64,000 nt of DNA. Origin: Mallotus nudiflorus (Eukaryota > Streptophyta > Magnoliopsida > Malpighiales > Euphorbiaceae). Both the position numbers and the translations under genes were made by a program. The stretch's first letter is position 1. Every line of letters begins with the position of its first letter. The stretch spans positions 122,501 through 186,500 of the forward strand of contig CANTUR010000057.1 in assembly GCA_947683625.1 (NCBI GenBank). The letters run 5' to 3'. A model generated the notes under the pieces. That model was not told where the DNA came from. It did not search any database and saw nothing but the letters and a program-made list of their open reading frames with translations. Of this stretch, positions 12,556-26,713 are shown piece by piece.

Positions 12556-13134
12556 AGTTAAAAAAAATTGAAATTTTTATATGTTTTATTAAATTTAAAT
12601 TTATTTGAGATCAATAAATTAAAAATCATTGTTATATTTATTATTTATACCATTGTTTAACTAATATAATTGCCTAAGAAAAAATGATAGCACGTGGGCG
12701 AGTGTCCTCATGGTTGAAATGACTGCTGCACCTCTCAAAATATATTTAGTATTGTTATTGTTATTTAGTATTGTTATTTGCAATTGAGTTCTCAGTATCA
12801 AATCAGTATCAAATAATTCCGTATCTTAATTTTTATACAAACTAGATATTAAAGTTCGCAATCACTTTCTGCAGGTGGAAGTGAATTGAAGCTAATTTTT
12901 CTTATCATGATAAAGCCATTCTTTCATTTTTTTTTTTTTATAAATAACATATTTTATATATAACAAAATATTCATAAATAACATATTCAGCTCTAGTATT
13001 CTTTTCATTTTTAATTTTTAATTTTTTTCCAAATATATATATATATATATATATGATACCAGTTTTACAAAATTAAACTGCCTACATTAATAAAATTATA
13101 ATGATAGTCACAAGAATATAGATCATACTCAAAA
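12556..13134. other. AT-rich spacer between two solo LTRs
   Basis: Contains only AT-rich DNA, with a short (AT)n run at 13036-13055. No gene or element end was recognised. Confidence 0.6.
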
Positions 13135-13139
13135 GATAA

Positions 13140-13579
13140 TGTAATATCCCGTGTTTTTAAGTATTTTTATATTGCATCGGGATATGCAGTGTTAATAATT
13201 CTTATATATGATATTGATATTTCATGAGTTGTTGTTTAATTAAAATTGATTTTAATTGTTTTAATATTATTTTAAGTACTTTACGTAAAATTTTTCTGGA
13301 ACTTGCATTTTCGGAGAAATTGATATGTAAACTATTTATATTTAATTATTTTAAATGAATTTCCATAATTGCATGAACTCATATATATTTTTAAAATACT
13401 AAATAAAGCATATTTGTGTATTTGTTTATTTAACTAGGGTTTAATTAATTACCCTAATATTTTATTATTTATTTATTAGTTTTATTGATATTTAATTATT
13501 TTTATTTAGTATTAAATTTTAAAATATTAAATTATGTGTATGGTGGATAATTTTTCCAAGTATTCTATTAATATACTAT

Positions 13580-13618
<39 letters not shown>

Positions 13619-16414
13619 ATTCTTTTTTTTCTTTTTTTTTCTTTTTCTTTTTCTTTCTTTTCTTTTCTTTTTCCTTCGGTTTTCTTCCTCTTCCCTGAAA
13701 CCCATCTCCCTCACCCTCACCGTCCGATCATCGACCGTCAGTGTGCCTCCCCTGCGTGTCGCCATCTTCCTCCGTTGTCTCACCACTCCGGTCATCTTCC
13801 CCGGCGTCGGCTAGCTCATTTTCTGCCATTTTTGGCCGAACCTCCAAGCTTCGACGGTTCTTCCTCCTCTGGCCACCAAACTTCGCGTTTCTGGTGTCTT
13901 TGGACTCCTCAAGCAATGGTAATCTTGATTCTAGCTTTGTTTTGAGCTCAAACTCCCTTGATTTCCTTGTTTTTCAATTTTTCCATTTTGGCCGAATTAG
14001 GTTTTCGATTTTTTTTTGAAATTTTCTTGTTGATTCATGAAAAGTACCTTAAAAAATGTTGATCCTAGTAGCTTAATCTACATGTGAATTTTTGTAGAAT
14101 TTTTGAAATTTATTTTGATTTTTGGGTATTTTTGAATATTTTATTATTTTTTTCTAATTTTTGGAAATTAATTAAATAAATTATGAAATTGTGTTTTATG
14201 ATAAATATAGGTGTTGAAATGAATTATAGAAATTTATTTGGAATTTTTATGAATTTCTATGTATTTATTTTGAATTTAATTAGTTTATGGAAATTTTGGA
14301 AAATTTGGTTAATTGTGTTTTTAATTGAAATTAATTGGTTAATTGAGTTTAATTATTGATATTATTGATAAATATGTTGAGAAAATTAATTTTGGATAAT
14401 TATACTATTTTTGGTGAATTTTTGAAGTAATTTTAGTATATTTATATATATAGGGGCATTTTGGTAATTTTATAAAAAATTGGCTAAAAATGTAATTTAA
14501 TTGGTTTTAATAATTATTTAAGGTATAAAAATGATTTCTACAAATTATTTAGTATTTTTAATTAATTAAAACTATTTTTCGTGAATTATTTTCAATCATA
14601 TATATAATATACGATTTTACTAATAAAATGAGTTTTTATCGGTGTTTACTGTGTTTTAAGGTCAATTATGTAATTTATACTTATAAAATGTATTTCTGTG
14701 ATATAAGGGTATTTTTGATATTTTTATAGTATTCTGTGATTGTGGACCCCGATCGGTAAATTGTAGTTTGGAGTTCGACCGAGGGGTGGTGGATGTAATT
14801 CTGTGTCTATTTTTTAAAGTGTGTTTCTTTGTAGGGTCGGCTCTACTCTTTGAGTAGAGAGATGTCCATTTTACAGGGGAGGTTCTGCTGAATTTTTGGT
14901 AGAATTCTCGTAAAACGTGATATCCGGTCGAACCCTAATTCTATTTCTGTGTCTAATATTCTAGATCAAGTTTCTAGGATTTTTCGTTAGGTTTATTCTG
15001 ATGTCTGTTATTTTTGTTTGTTTAGTTGCGCCGAGACCGAGGCCTAATGGACCAGGCCCGTCGTATCCATCTCGTGGAGCGCACTAAGTGTGAGTTACTA
15101 TTCTATATATATATATGTTTTAGGGTGCATGATTTAGAAATGTATGTTTTATTTTGACTAAATATGCATAAATAATTTGATTAGTATTTAAGTTTATTTT
15201 TAGTTTACTTTTGGTTTATTTTTGGTATATATTAAATTATATGCATGCTTTATTAACCATTTATGTTTAAAATGTTTTTGAATATATTTCTAGCTTATTT
15301 TGCTATTATATTAGACTTGTTTGACGTATATATACTCGAAATATACCTGGTTTACTTTTGGTATATTTCCAATATATATATGGTTTATATTGTTATTTTA
15401 TTCAAATTCATGCATCATTTATTTGTGAATGAATGTTTTATATTTATTAATGAAAGATATCAATAGAACGTGCTACCTAGTGGGCAGCACTAGGACCGAG
15501 TACGTACCGGTATGCTTATAGCATTTAGGCTATATTACTAACCTGTTTGAGGATATTGATTAGATATGATTATTTGTTATGTGAGAAATGATTTGGGAGT
15601 GTGATTGCTGGAGCTCGGCTGACCAAGTGTCTCGGGGCCAATCATACTGACAGTCAGACTGCTGGAGCTCGGTTGACTTAGTGTCTCGGGGCCAATCTAC
15701 TGTCCAAATGGAATAAGTGAATATAATTGGAATAAGTGAGCCTGTATGGCTAGAGTGTTGTCTAATACTGTTTTCGAGGTTACGATATTGTAGGGTTCTA
15801 TTAGATCCTTCATAAATGATGATTTTCAATAAAAATATATAAAATGAATTTATTGCATCTGTATGTATTTGCTTGTATATATACATATTATATATACTTT
15901 GATTGTGTGCATTGACATTTAGTATGCATGTATATATATTATAGTAATTCACTCAGTGAGGTCTGACTCCCCTCTGTTGATCATTTTTCAAGAGAGTCTT
16001 CTTCTTCAGACCTCAGTAGCAGGCCTGTACGCCGGATTTCTTCCGCCCCTGCTTCTTTATGTAAACTGCTCACTTGAGTTTTATTTTTATAATCTAGACA
16101 CTGCAGTAGTCATAAATTAATTATGGGTTTTATATTTTATATTTGTGTGAGTTATGTATCTTGAGAAATTGAACTGGATTTGTATTAAAAGTTTATTTAT
16201 ATATATGAGATAGGGATTCGATTTAATTTCATTTGATAGAAATATTATTTTGATATTTATGATTTTATTTCCACTACATTAAGAGTTGTTATTATTATTA
16301 TTGTATGTTTTATTATATGTTTTATTTTATTTTTTTAGGCTTGCTACGGGTTCCGGATTCGGAAGAATTCCCGTTCCCTAGCGCCGGTCATGGCCCCTGT
16401 TTTGGGTTGTGACA
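13140..16414 (+). mobile_element. Family A solo LTR, copy A2 (3275 bp)
   Basis: This is the only complete copy in plus orientation. It runs from TGTAATATCCCGTGTTTTTA to TTTTGGGTTGTGACA and has the exact TSD GATAA on both sides (13135-13139 and 16415-16419). In sense order the non-AT islands are: a CT-rich leader at 13619-13919; a 42-bp island with the hairpin CTCTACTC-TTT-GAGTAGAG at 14841-14859; an island TTGCGCCGAGACCGAGG at 15026-15089 followed by GTGAGTTA; a pair of roughly 60-bp direct repeats (GGAGCTCGG...GTGTCTCGGGGCC) at 15607-15710; and the 3' end with GCCGGATTTCTTCCG. Confidence 0.88.
14841..14859 (+). other. Conserved hairpin in family A LTR
   Basis: CTCTACTC and GAGTAGAG form a perfect 8-bp stem with a TTT loop. 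The same palindrome is found at the matching place in most other copies (for example 33916-33934, with an AAA loop). It sits directly after a splice-acceptor-like TTTCTTTGTAG. Confidence 0.75.
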
Positions 16415-16534
16415 GATAAATTCTTAAATAGTATTTATTTGATAAATCATCTTAATCTTTATTTTAAATATATCCAATTAATTAATAAGAAATTAATTAA
16501 AAATATAAATTTTGCATCCAATAATATTATAAAT

Positions 16535-19500
16535 TGTCACGACCCAAAACAGGGGTCATGACCGGCGCTAGAGAATAAAAATTCTTTTGATTCTGGAACC
16601 CGTAGCAAGCCTTAAAATAAAATAAAACTTGCAATAATAATAACATAAATAATAAATTGTGCTTTGGAAATAATATCATAAATAATAAATTGTGCAGAGG
16701 AAATAATATCATAAATAATTAAATAATAATCCATCACGAGATTTAAATCAACAACTCATCTCATATATATAAATAAACTTTTAATACAAATTCAGTTCAA
16801 ATATTTGAAGTTCATAACTCACACAAACATAATACATATCCCTTTAATAATTTTTACAACTACTGCAGTGTCTAGATCATAAAATAAAACTCAGATAAGC
16901 AGTTTACATAGTGAAGCCGGGGCGGAAGAAATCCGGCGTATGGGTCTGCTACTGAGGTCTGAAGACGATGAAACTCTTGAAAAATAGTCAACGGAGGGCA
17001 GTCAGACCTCACTGAGTGAATTGTTATAATATATATATATGCATACTATATGACAATGCACACAGTCAATAGTATATATAATAAATATATATACAAGCAA
17101 ATACATACAGATGCAGTAAAATCATTTATTTATATATTTTACTGAAAATCACTGTTTATGAAGGATAAAATAAAACCCTAGCAAATCGCAACCTCAAACA
17201 GTGTTAGACAACACTCTAGTCATACAGGCTCACTTATTCCAATATATTCACTTGTTCCATTTGGACAGTAGACTGGCTCCGAGACACTAAGTCAACTGAG
17301 CTCCAGCAGTCTAACTGTCAGTGCGATTGGCCCCGAGACACTTAGTCAACCGAGCTCCCGCAATCATACTCCCAAATCACATCACGCATCAAATCAAATC
17401 AATCCGATCAATAATCCACAAATAGGTTAGTAATATAGCCTAAATGCTATCAGCGCACCGGTATGTACTCGGTCCTAGTGCTGCCCACTAGGTAGCACAT
17501 TCTATTGATACCCTTCATTTTAAATATAAAACATACATTCATAAATAAATGATGCATGAATTCGAAATAAATAACAACATAAACCATATATATACTAGAA
17601 ATATACCAAAAATAAACCAGGTAAATTTTGAGTATATATATACGTCAAATAAATCCAATATAATTGTAAAATAAACTAAATATATATTTAAAAAAAATTT
17701 AAATATAAATTTTTAATAAAGCATGTATATAATTTAAAATATATAAAAAATAAACTAAAAATAAATAAAAAAATAAACTAAAAATAAACTTAAGTACTAA
17801 TTAAATCATTTATGCATATTTAATCAAAATAAAACATACGTTTCTAAATCATGCACCCTAAAGCATATATATAAAAAATAATAACTCACTATTTATTGCG
17901 CTCCTTGAAATGGGTTCAACGGGTCTGGTCCACTAGGCCTTGATCTCAGCGCAACTAAACAAATAAATGATAACAGAAAATTAGAATAAATCTAATAAAA
18001 AATTCCTAGAAACTCAATCTAGAATACTAGATACAGAATTAAAATCAGAATTCAACCGGACATCACGTTTTACGAGAATTCTACCGAAAATCTGACAGAA
18101 CCACCCCTGTAAAACGGACATCTCTCTACTCAAAGAGTAGAGCCGGTCCTGCAAAGAAATACACTTCAAGAATAAACACAGAATTCACAACCAAAACCCC
18201 TCGGTCGGATTTCAAACTACAATTTACCAACCGAGATCCACAATTTACAAAATGTTCACAAAATACCAAAAATGCCCTTATATAATAAAAATACATTTTA
18301 TCAATCCAAATTACATAATTAACCCTAAAACATGTTTAAAATCGATAAAAACTCATTTATTTAGAAAAAATTGTATATTATATATATAATTTGAAAATAA
18401 TTTACGAAAAATTGTTTTAATTAGTTAAAAATACTAAATAATTTGTAGAAATAATTTTTATACCCTAAAGAACTATTAAAACCAATTTAATTACATTTTT
18501 AGCCAATTTAGTGTAAAATTACCAAAATACCCCTATATATATAATCTTACTAAAATAAATCCAAAAATTCACCAAAAATAATATAATTGCACAAAATTAA
18601 TTTTCTCAACATATATTTCAATAATATCAATAAATATACTCAATTAACCAATTTATTTCAATTAAAAATATAATTAACCCTATTTTTCAAAATTACATAA
18701 ACTTAATAAATTCCAAATAAATATATAAAAATTCAAAAAAATTACAAATAAATTTCTATAATTCATTTCAACACCTATAATCACCATAAAACATAATTTA
18801 ATAATTTAATTAATTAATTTTCGAAAATTAGAAAATAATAATAAAATAATCAAAAATTCACAAAAATAAAAATAAATTCCAAAAATTCTACAAAAATTAA
18901 AGCATGTATATTAATCTTCCAGAATCAAAGTTTGTGAAGGAAATTTTCATGAATCAATCAAATTGGAGCTAAAAAAAATTTGAAACCCTAAATGGTTGAA
19001 ATGAAGAAATTGAAACCTAAGAAAATCTAGACCATTTTAAGTGAAAAAAAACTTGGAATCACACTCACTGAAGCTCAAAGAGAAGATAGAGACTGGTGGC
19101 ATCGAATTTGGTGGCCGGAATCACGTCGATCGGAGCTTGATCGATTTTCGGCTTCTTTGAGAAAAACAGGTCAAAACTCACTGGAATAGGGAGCTTCAGG
19201 CATCGGGAATGGCTGAAAAGGGAGGAGGAAGGCTGAGGGGTACAGTGACGGCAATAAACAGAGGTCACAGTGGCCAAAAATGGTGGAAAACTGATCGGGA
19301 GGGAAGAAGATGAAGATAGTGGCAAAACTGTAAATAAAGCAAACTTCTGATTTTTGATAAATAATAATGTATATATGTATATATATATATATATCCACAC
19401 TTATATTATAATATTATATATATTCCCACACACAAATAATACTCACCACACAAATAATTTAATATATATAATAATTTATACACTTAAAATTAATTAATAT

Positions 19501-19824
19501 TAAAACTAAATAATAAAAATTAAGGTAATTAATTAAATCCTAATTAATTTAAATAAATACACATATATTCACTTAAAAATTATGTATGAGTTCATGTAAA
19601 TTCGTTAAACTAGTCAAAATAATTAATATTAAATTATTTACGTGTCAATTTCTCCGAAAATATAATTTTCGAGAAAATTTTACGTTTACTTAAAATAATG
19701 TAAAGAATTAAAATTAACTTTAAACAAACAACAAGCTCATAAAATATTATAAATATATACAAAAATTATTAACATTGTATATCCCGATACAATATAAAAA
19801 TATTTAAAAACTCGAGATATTACA
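16535..19824 (-). mobile_element. Family A solo LTR, copy A3 (3290 bp)
   Basis: Runs from TGTCACGACCCAAAACAGGG to CTCGAGATATTACA on the plus strand. The TSD is TAAAT, exact, at 16530-16534 and 19825-19829. It begins only 116 bp after the TSD of copy A2. More substitutions are visible than in the copies at 22478 and 39498, and the terminal CCCG is CTCG, so it is probably older. The splice-like GTGAGTTA and the hairpin are kept. Confidence 0.85.
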
Positions 19825-19829
19825 TAAAT

Positions 19830-21687
19830 AATAATAAATACCCTCCAAACTGCAAACATGTATACCATAGAACATTTACATCAATTTACTATTCATTAAT
19901 TGGTTTTATAGTATTGTATATATAATATAATAACAGCAATTTTTTTTTATTTTAGTGGAATTTTATACATCTTAAATTAATCATTTTTAATGACCAAGCT
20001 AACATGATATTGAGTTATTCTTTTTCACTTGAATTGTTAAAATCTATGTGTAATTTTATCTAATTTTTTTAACATTTTTTGTTAGTTATATATGGATATT
20101 TAGACAATAAAACTAAAAGAATTCTTTTTATCTATTTATTTTATAATAAGCTTATATAGTGCCTCATGGATTGCTACAATTTTTTTTCACGCTGAAATTG
20201 CTCCGTAAAAGTATCATAATTGTTCACCTTTGCAAAATATCGATATATGTAGCTATTTAAATATTTTATTTTATTAGTTAAAAACTACTTAAATAATTAA
20301 TAAATTTTATTTTATTAATACTACTTAATTAATTAATTTAAATTTAATATAAAATAAAATAAATTAAACATATTTTACTTTACCATTTATGTATCATGCG
20401 ACTTTGTAACTGTTACTAATTGTTTTTCCTTCATTATTCAGCTAACCACAATAAAAATATCTTAAAATTTACAATTTTTCTTAAGAAAAATAATTAAATC
20501 TATATATATATATTAAATGGTAAGCCCTAAAATCATTAAGTTAAAAATTTAATAAGTGTCCACATTCATATTTGAGTATTCACTTGAAAAACTAATGTGT
20601 CAAATTATTAAAAATCCTAATTTTTTATTAAAAATAAAATATTTTTAATAGTTGTTTAGTATTATTTTTTAACTAAAATATTATTATACATATTTTAATA
20701 CTACTCAAATTCTATAACTATTTATATATAATGTATTTTTCTATCTTAAATTGCTCAAAATATTTTTCTAAACACTTAAAAAAATTACAATAATTACTTA
20801 ATATTATTTTTTTTAATTAAATCACTATTATACATACTTCAATACTAATCTAATAATTCTAAAAACAAATCTTATTATAAGTAAAAAATTATGGGAACAA
20901 AAATTAAAGAAAATAAAATTTATGTGATTTATTTTATTTCTAATTTATTTAATTATTATTCCATTCAAATTATTTATATAATCATTTTATTTCATAGTTT
21001 ACAACCAATATATATTAAATGTTAAACCTTAAAGTCATTAGCCTAAAAATTTGATAATTGTCCCTCGTCATAATTCAACATTTACTTCTAAATGCTTATG
21101 TGTTAAATTCTTAAAAATTCTAATTTTTTCAATAAAAATATTCAAATATTCTTTGCTTAATTGCATATTTAAAATAGACTCTTTCTAACATAAAATTCCT
21201 AATAGTATATTTTTTTAGGATTCACCACCATACTCCTTATATAAATTCATTTTATATTTATATAATTGTCATTCACTCTACATCTACATTAAAAATTGTA
21301 TTATACTAATATCTCATCTATCGTATCTTTTTCTTCAAGTCTTTGTCCTCTTCTTCCTCCCATTCAATGAGAGTTAGTATTTTTCTTTTTATTTTTTATT
21401 TTTAAATTAAGAACATGCTTCCTTTTTGTTATTAGGGTTTGATTTTACTTTGTTCTTTTTTTTTCTTTGCTATATGCGTTGTTATACTCTTTCTTGGCGA
21501 TCTCGAACAACATATTTGTTTTTATTATTGGACAATTCTGAAATCATATTAATACAATTCAATTTTGTTATTATATCATTTTTTTCAATCATTATTTAGT
21601 TTATTTTTGTTGTTGTTGTAATTGTTCTTTTTGATAAGCTGGTTAGTTGATGATTTAATCCTCTTGAAATTCACATTGGAGTAGAAG
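19830..21687. other. AT-rich intergenic DNA with diverged repeats
   Basis: No gene seen. A roughly 160-bp sequence beginning TATATATATTAAATGG near 20508 (with TAAAATCATTAAGTTAAAAA) recurs, diverged, near 21007 (TAAAGTCATTAGCC). Both begin like plant Helitron 5' ends (TCTATATATATATATTAAAT for the first), but no 3' hairpin was found for either. Positions 20775-20894 repeat 3147-3264. Confidence 0.45.
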
Positions 21688-22477
21688 TAGGTTGTCACGA
21701 CCCAAAACAGAGGCCATGACCGGCGCTAGGGAACGGGAATTCTTTTGAATCCGGAACCCGTAGCAAGCTTGAAAATAAAATAAAATATACAATAATAATA
21801 ATAGCATAATTAAAATAATCTGCAGTGGAAATATAATCATAAATATTACAAAATAATAATCCACCACGGGATTTAAATCAACAACACAATCTCATATATA
21901 TAAATAAATCTTTAATACAAATCCAATTTAAATATTTAAAGTACATATCTCCTACAAATGTAATACAATATCTTTTTAACAATTTTACAACTACTGTAAT
22001 GTCTAGATTAATAAAATAAAACTCATGAGAACAATTTACATAATAAAGTTGGGGCGAAAGAAATCCGGTGTACAGGTCTGCTACTAAGGTCTGAAGACGA
22101 TGACTCTCCTGAAAAATAGTCAACGGAGGGGAGTCAGACCTCACTGAGTGAATTACTATAATATATATACATGCATACTAAATGTCAATGCACACAATCA
22201 AAAGTATATATAATAAATATATATACAAACAAATACACACAGATGCAATAAAATCATTTTTATATATTTTTATTGAAAATCACTGTTTATGAAGGATCAA
22301 ATAGAATCCTAGAAAATTGCAACCTTAAACAGTGTTAGACAACACTCTAGCCATACAGGCTCACTTATTCCAAATATATTCACTTATTCCATTTGGACAG
22401 TAGACTGGCCCTGAGACACTAAGTCAACCGAGCTCCAACAGTCTGACTGTCAGTGTGATTGGCCCCGAGACACTTGG

Positions 22478-25400
22478 TGTCACGACCCAAAACAGGGGCC
22501 ATGACCGGCGCTAGGGAACGGGAATTCTTTCGAATCCGGAACCCGTAGCAAGCCTAAAAATAAAATAAATCATGCAATAATAACAATAACCATATAATAT
22601 GCAGCGGAAATAAAAATCATAAATATAATAATAACATTTTCACCACTGGATTTAAATCAAATCTCATCTCATCGCATATATATAAAATCTTTTTAATACA
22701 AATCCAGTTTCAATATAATACATCTCTTTAAAATAAAATACATGAAATCTAATACTTTAATTCACAACTACTGCAGTGTCTAGATAAAATAAATAAGACT
22801 CAAGTAGATAATTTACACAAAGAAGTCGGGGCGGAAGAAATCCGGCGTATCGACCTACTACTGAGGTCTGAAGATGTTGACTCTCCTGAAAAATAGTCAA
22901 CGGAGGGGAGTCAGACCTCACTGAGTGAATTACTATAATATATATACATACACACTAAGTGATAATGCATACAGTCAATAGTATATATCTAATATGTATA
23001 TATATACAGACAATTACACACAGATGCAATAAAAATCATTTTTATATATTTCATCTGAAAATCATCTTTTATGAAGGATCATATAGAACCCTAGAATATC
23101 GCAACCTCAAAAATAGTGTTAGACAACACTCTAGCCATATAGGCTCACTTAATCCAAATATATCCACTTAATCCATTTAGACAGTAGATTGACCCCGAGA
23201 CACTAAGTCAACCGAGCTCCAGCAATCTGACTGCCAGTGTGATTGGCCCCGAGACACTTGGTCAACCGAGCTCCAGCAATCACACCTCCAAACCATATCT
23301 CACACATATCAATAATCATATCAAATCAATATCCACAAATAGTTAGTAATATAGCCTAAAGCTATAGGCGTACCGGTACGTACTCGGTCCTAGTGCTGCC
23401 CACTAGGTAGCACGTTCTATCGATATCCTTCATCATTAAATATAAAACATTCATTCACAAAAAAAAAAAATGATGCATGAATGTAATGAAATAACAATAT
23501 AACCCATATATATACCAGAAATATACCAAAAGTAAACCAAGTATATTTCGAGTATATATACGTCAAATGAATTTAATCAAATTAGAAATTAAGTTGGAAA
23601 TATATTTAAAAACATTTTAAATATATTTTATTTACAAAACATGCATATAATTTAATATATACCACAAATAAACCAAAAATATACTTAAATACAAATCACG
23701 TTATTTATGCAATTTAATCAAAATAAAACGTATATTTCTAAAATCATGCATCCTAAGGCATATATATATAGTATAGTAACTCACATAGTGCGCTCCACGA
23801 GACGGATCCGACGGGCCTGGTCCACTAGCCCTCGGTCTCGACGCAACTAAACAAGCAATAAATAACCGACATTAGAATAAACCTAACAGAAATCCTAGAA
23901 TTCGATCTAGAGTATTAAACACAGAATCAGAAATTAGGGTTCGATTGGACATCACGTTTTACGAGAATCCTACCGAAAATCCGGCAGAACCTCCCCTGTA
24001 AAACGGACATCTCTCTACTCAAAAGAGTAGAGCCGACCCTGCAAGGAAATACACTTCAAAAAACTACACAAGGCACCATCAAAATCCCACGGTCGGACTC
24101 CAAACTACAGTCCACCGACCGGGGTCCATAAACACAGAATAATTCCAGATATACCAAAAATATCCTTAAAACCTAGAAATACATCTCATAGGTAGAAATT
24201 ACATAATTAACCTTAAAACACTGTAAAAACCGATAAAAACTCATTTTATTAGTAAAACCGTATATTATATATATAATTGAAAATAATTCACGAAAAATAG
24301 TTTTAATTAGTTAAAAATACCAAATATTTTTTAGAAATCATTTTTATACCTTAAAAAACTATTAAAACCAATTAAATTACATTTTTAGACAATTTAGGGT
24401 AAAATTACCAAAATACCCCTATATATATAAATATACTTAAATTACTTCAAAAATTCACCAAAAATTATACAATTATCCAAAATGAATTTTCTCAACATAT
24501 TTATCAATAATATTAATAATTAAACTCAATTAACCAATTAAATTCAAATAAAAACACATTTAACCTAATTTCTCAAAATCACATAAACTTCAATAATTCA
24601 AAATAAATACTTAGAAATTCATAAAAATTCCAAATAAATTCCTATAATTCATTTCAACACCTAATTTAACCATAAACTCCAATTTCATAATTTAAATAAT
24701 TAATTTCTGAAAATTAGAAAATAATATTAAAATATTCAAAAATACCCAAAAATCCAAAAAATCTCCAAAAATTCTAAAAAAATTCATACATGTAGATTAA
24801 GCTACTAGGAACAACATTTGTGAAGGGAGTTTTCATGAATCAATCAATTCGAAGCTCAAAAAAATAGAAAACCCTAATGTGACCGAATTGGAAAATTTGA
24901 AACCTAAGCAAATCTAGACCATTTTAGCTCAAACTAAATCTATAATCACACTCACCGGAGCTTAAGGAGAAGAAAGAGACCGACGGTGTCAAAAACGGTG
25001 GCCGGAAATGGGAGAAACGACAAAGGGATAATTTTCGGCCAAAAATGGAAAATGGAGCTGCCGGCGCCGGGGAAGGGAGCTGCTGGCGGCGGGGGACGGC
25101 TGGGAATGGCGGTGGCAAGCCGGGAGGCACACCGATGGTAGGTGACCGGAGTTGCATCAGTGAGGGGTGAGGTGGGTGGTGGTCGGGCGCGGGAGAGAAG
25201 GAAAGAAGAAGAAGAAGAAGAAAAAGAAAAAGAAAGAAAGAAAAGAAAAGAAAAAAAAAAGAAAAAGAAAAATAAAAATAAAATAAAATAATTAAATAAT
25301 AATAAAATAATTTTAATAATTTAATAATAAATAAAATAATTAAATAACAATAAATAAATAATAAAATATTAGGGTAATATATATTAAACCCTAATTAAAT

Positions 25401-25688
25401 AAATATTCACACACATAGTCTTTATTTAGTATTTTAAAAATACGTATGAGTTCATGCAAGTCTGAAAATACATTTAAAATAATTAATAATACATTGTTTA
25501 CGTGAAAATTTTCCCGAAAATGCAAGTCCCGGGAAAATTTTACGTAAAACACTGAAAATAATACACAGTAATTAAAATAGGTTTTAAATACATATTAACT
25601 CGTAAAAATATCATATAATATACAGAAATTATTAACACTGCATATCCCGGTACAGTGCAAAAATATTTTAAAAACACGGGATATTACA
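22478..25688 (-). mobile_element. Family A solo LTR, copy A5, nested (3211 bp)
   Basis: A complete unit from TGTCACGACCCAAAACAGGG to ACACGGGATATTACA. It is inserted in the direct-repeat zone of copy A4, in the same orientation. The TSD CTTGG is exact (22473-22477 and 25689-25693), and the A4 motif CACTTGGTCAACCGAGCTCC resumes across the junction. A GA-rich run lies at 25196-25272. Confidence 0.9.
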
Positions 25689-26589
25689 CTTGGTCAACCG
25701 AGCTCCAGCAATCACACTCCCAAATCATATCTCACACATCAAAATAATTAAATCCCATCAATATCCACAAATGGTTAGTAATGTAGCCTAAATGCTATAA
25801 GCATACCTGTACGTACTCGGTCTTAGTGTTGCCCATTAGATAGTACGTTCTATTGATATCCTTCATTAAAATATAAAACATACATTCATAAAAATAATGA
25901 TGCATGAATTTAAATAAAATAACAACATAAACTATATATATACTAGAAATATACCAAAAGTAAACCAGGTATATTTCGAGTATATATACGTCAAATAAAT
26001 GCAATATAATTGCAAAGTAAACTAGAAATATATTCAAAAACATTTTAAACATAATTCATTAATAAAACATGCATATAGTTTAAAATATACCAAAAATAAA
26101 CCAAAAAAAAAAAACCAAAAGTAAACTAAAATAAACTCAAGTACTAATTAAACTATTATGCATATTTAATCAAAATAAAACATAGATTTCTAAAATCATG
26201 CACCCTAGAGCGTATATATATAAAATAACAACTCACAATTATTGCGCTCCACGAGATGGGTCCGATGGGTCTGGTCCACTAGGCCTCGGTCTCGGCGCAA
26301 CTAAATAAACAAAATGACAGGAATCAGAATAAATCTAACAGAAGTTCTAAAGACTCGATCTAGAATACTAGACATAGGATTAAATCAGAGTTCGACCGGA
26401 TATCACGTTTTACGAGAATTCTATCAAAAATTAGGCAAAACCTCCCCTGTAAAATGGACATTTCTCTACTTAAAGAGTAGAGTCAACCCTGCAAAGAAAC
26501 GCACTTCGAAAATAACACAAAATTCTCAATCAAAATCCCTCGGTCGAACTCCAAACTACAAATCACCGACCGAGGTCCACCATTCACAG

Positions 26590-26713
26590 AATATTTACAA
26601 AATATCAAAAATGCCCTTATATAATAAAAATACATTTTATAAGTAGAAATTAATATTTACAAAATATCAAAAATGCCCTTATATAATAAAAATACATTTT
26701 ATAAGTAGAAATT
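26590..26713. repeat. 62-bp tandem duplication inside copy A4
   Basis: Two head-to-tail copies (26590-26651 and 26652-26713) starting AATATTTACAAAATATCAAA appear identical by eye. Other family A copies have this segment once, so the duplication is private to A4 and fairly recent. Confidence 0.9.

Noticed and set aside
20508..21160. Helitron 5' ends in plus orientation
   Set aside because: The TCTATATATATATATTAAAT start is suggestive, but no hairpin plus CTRR end was found downstream.
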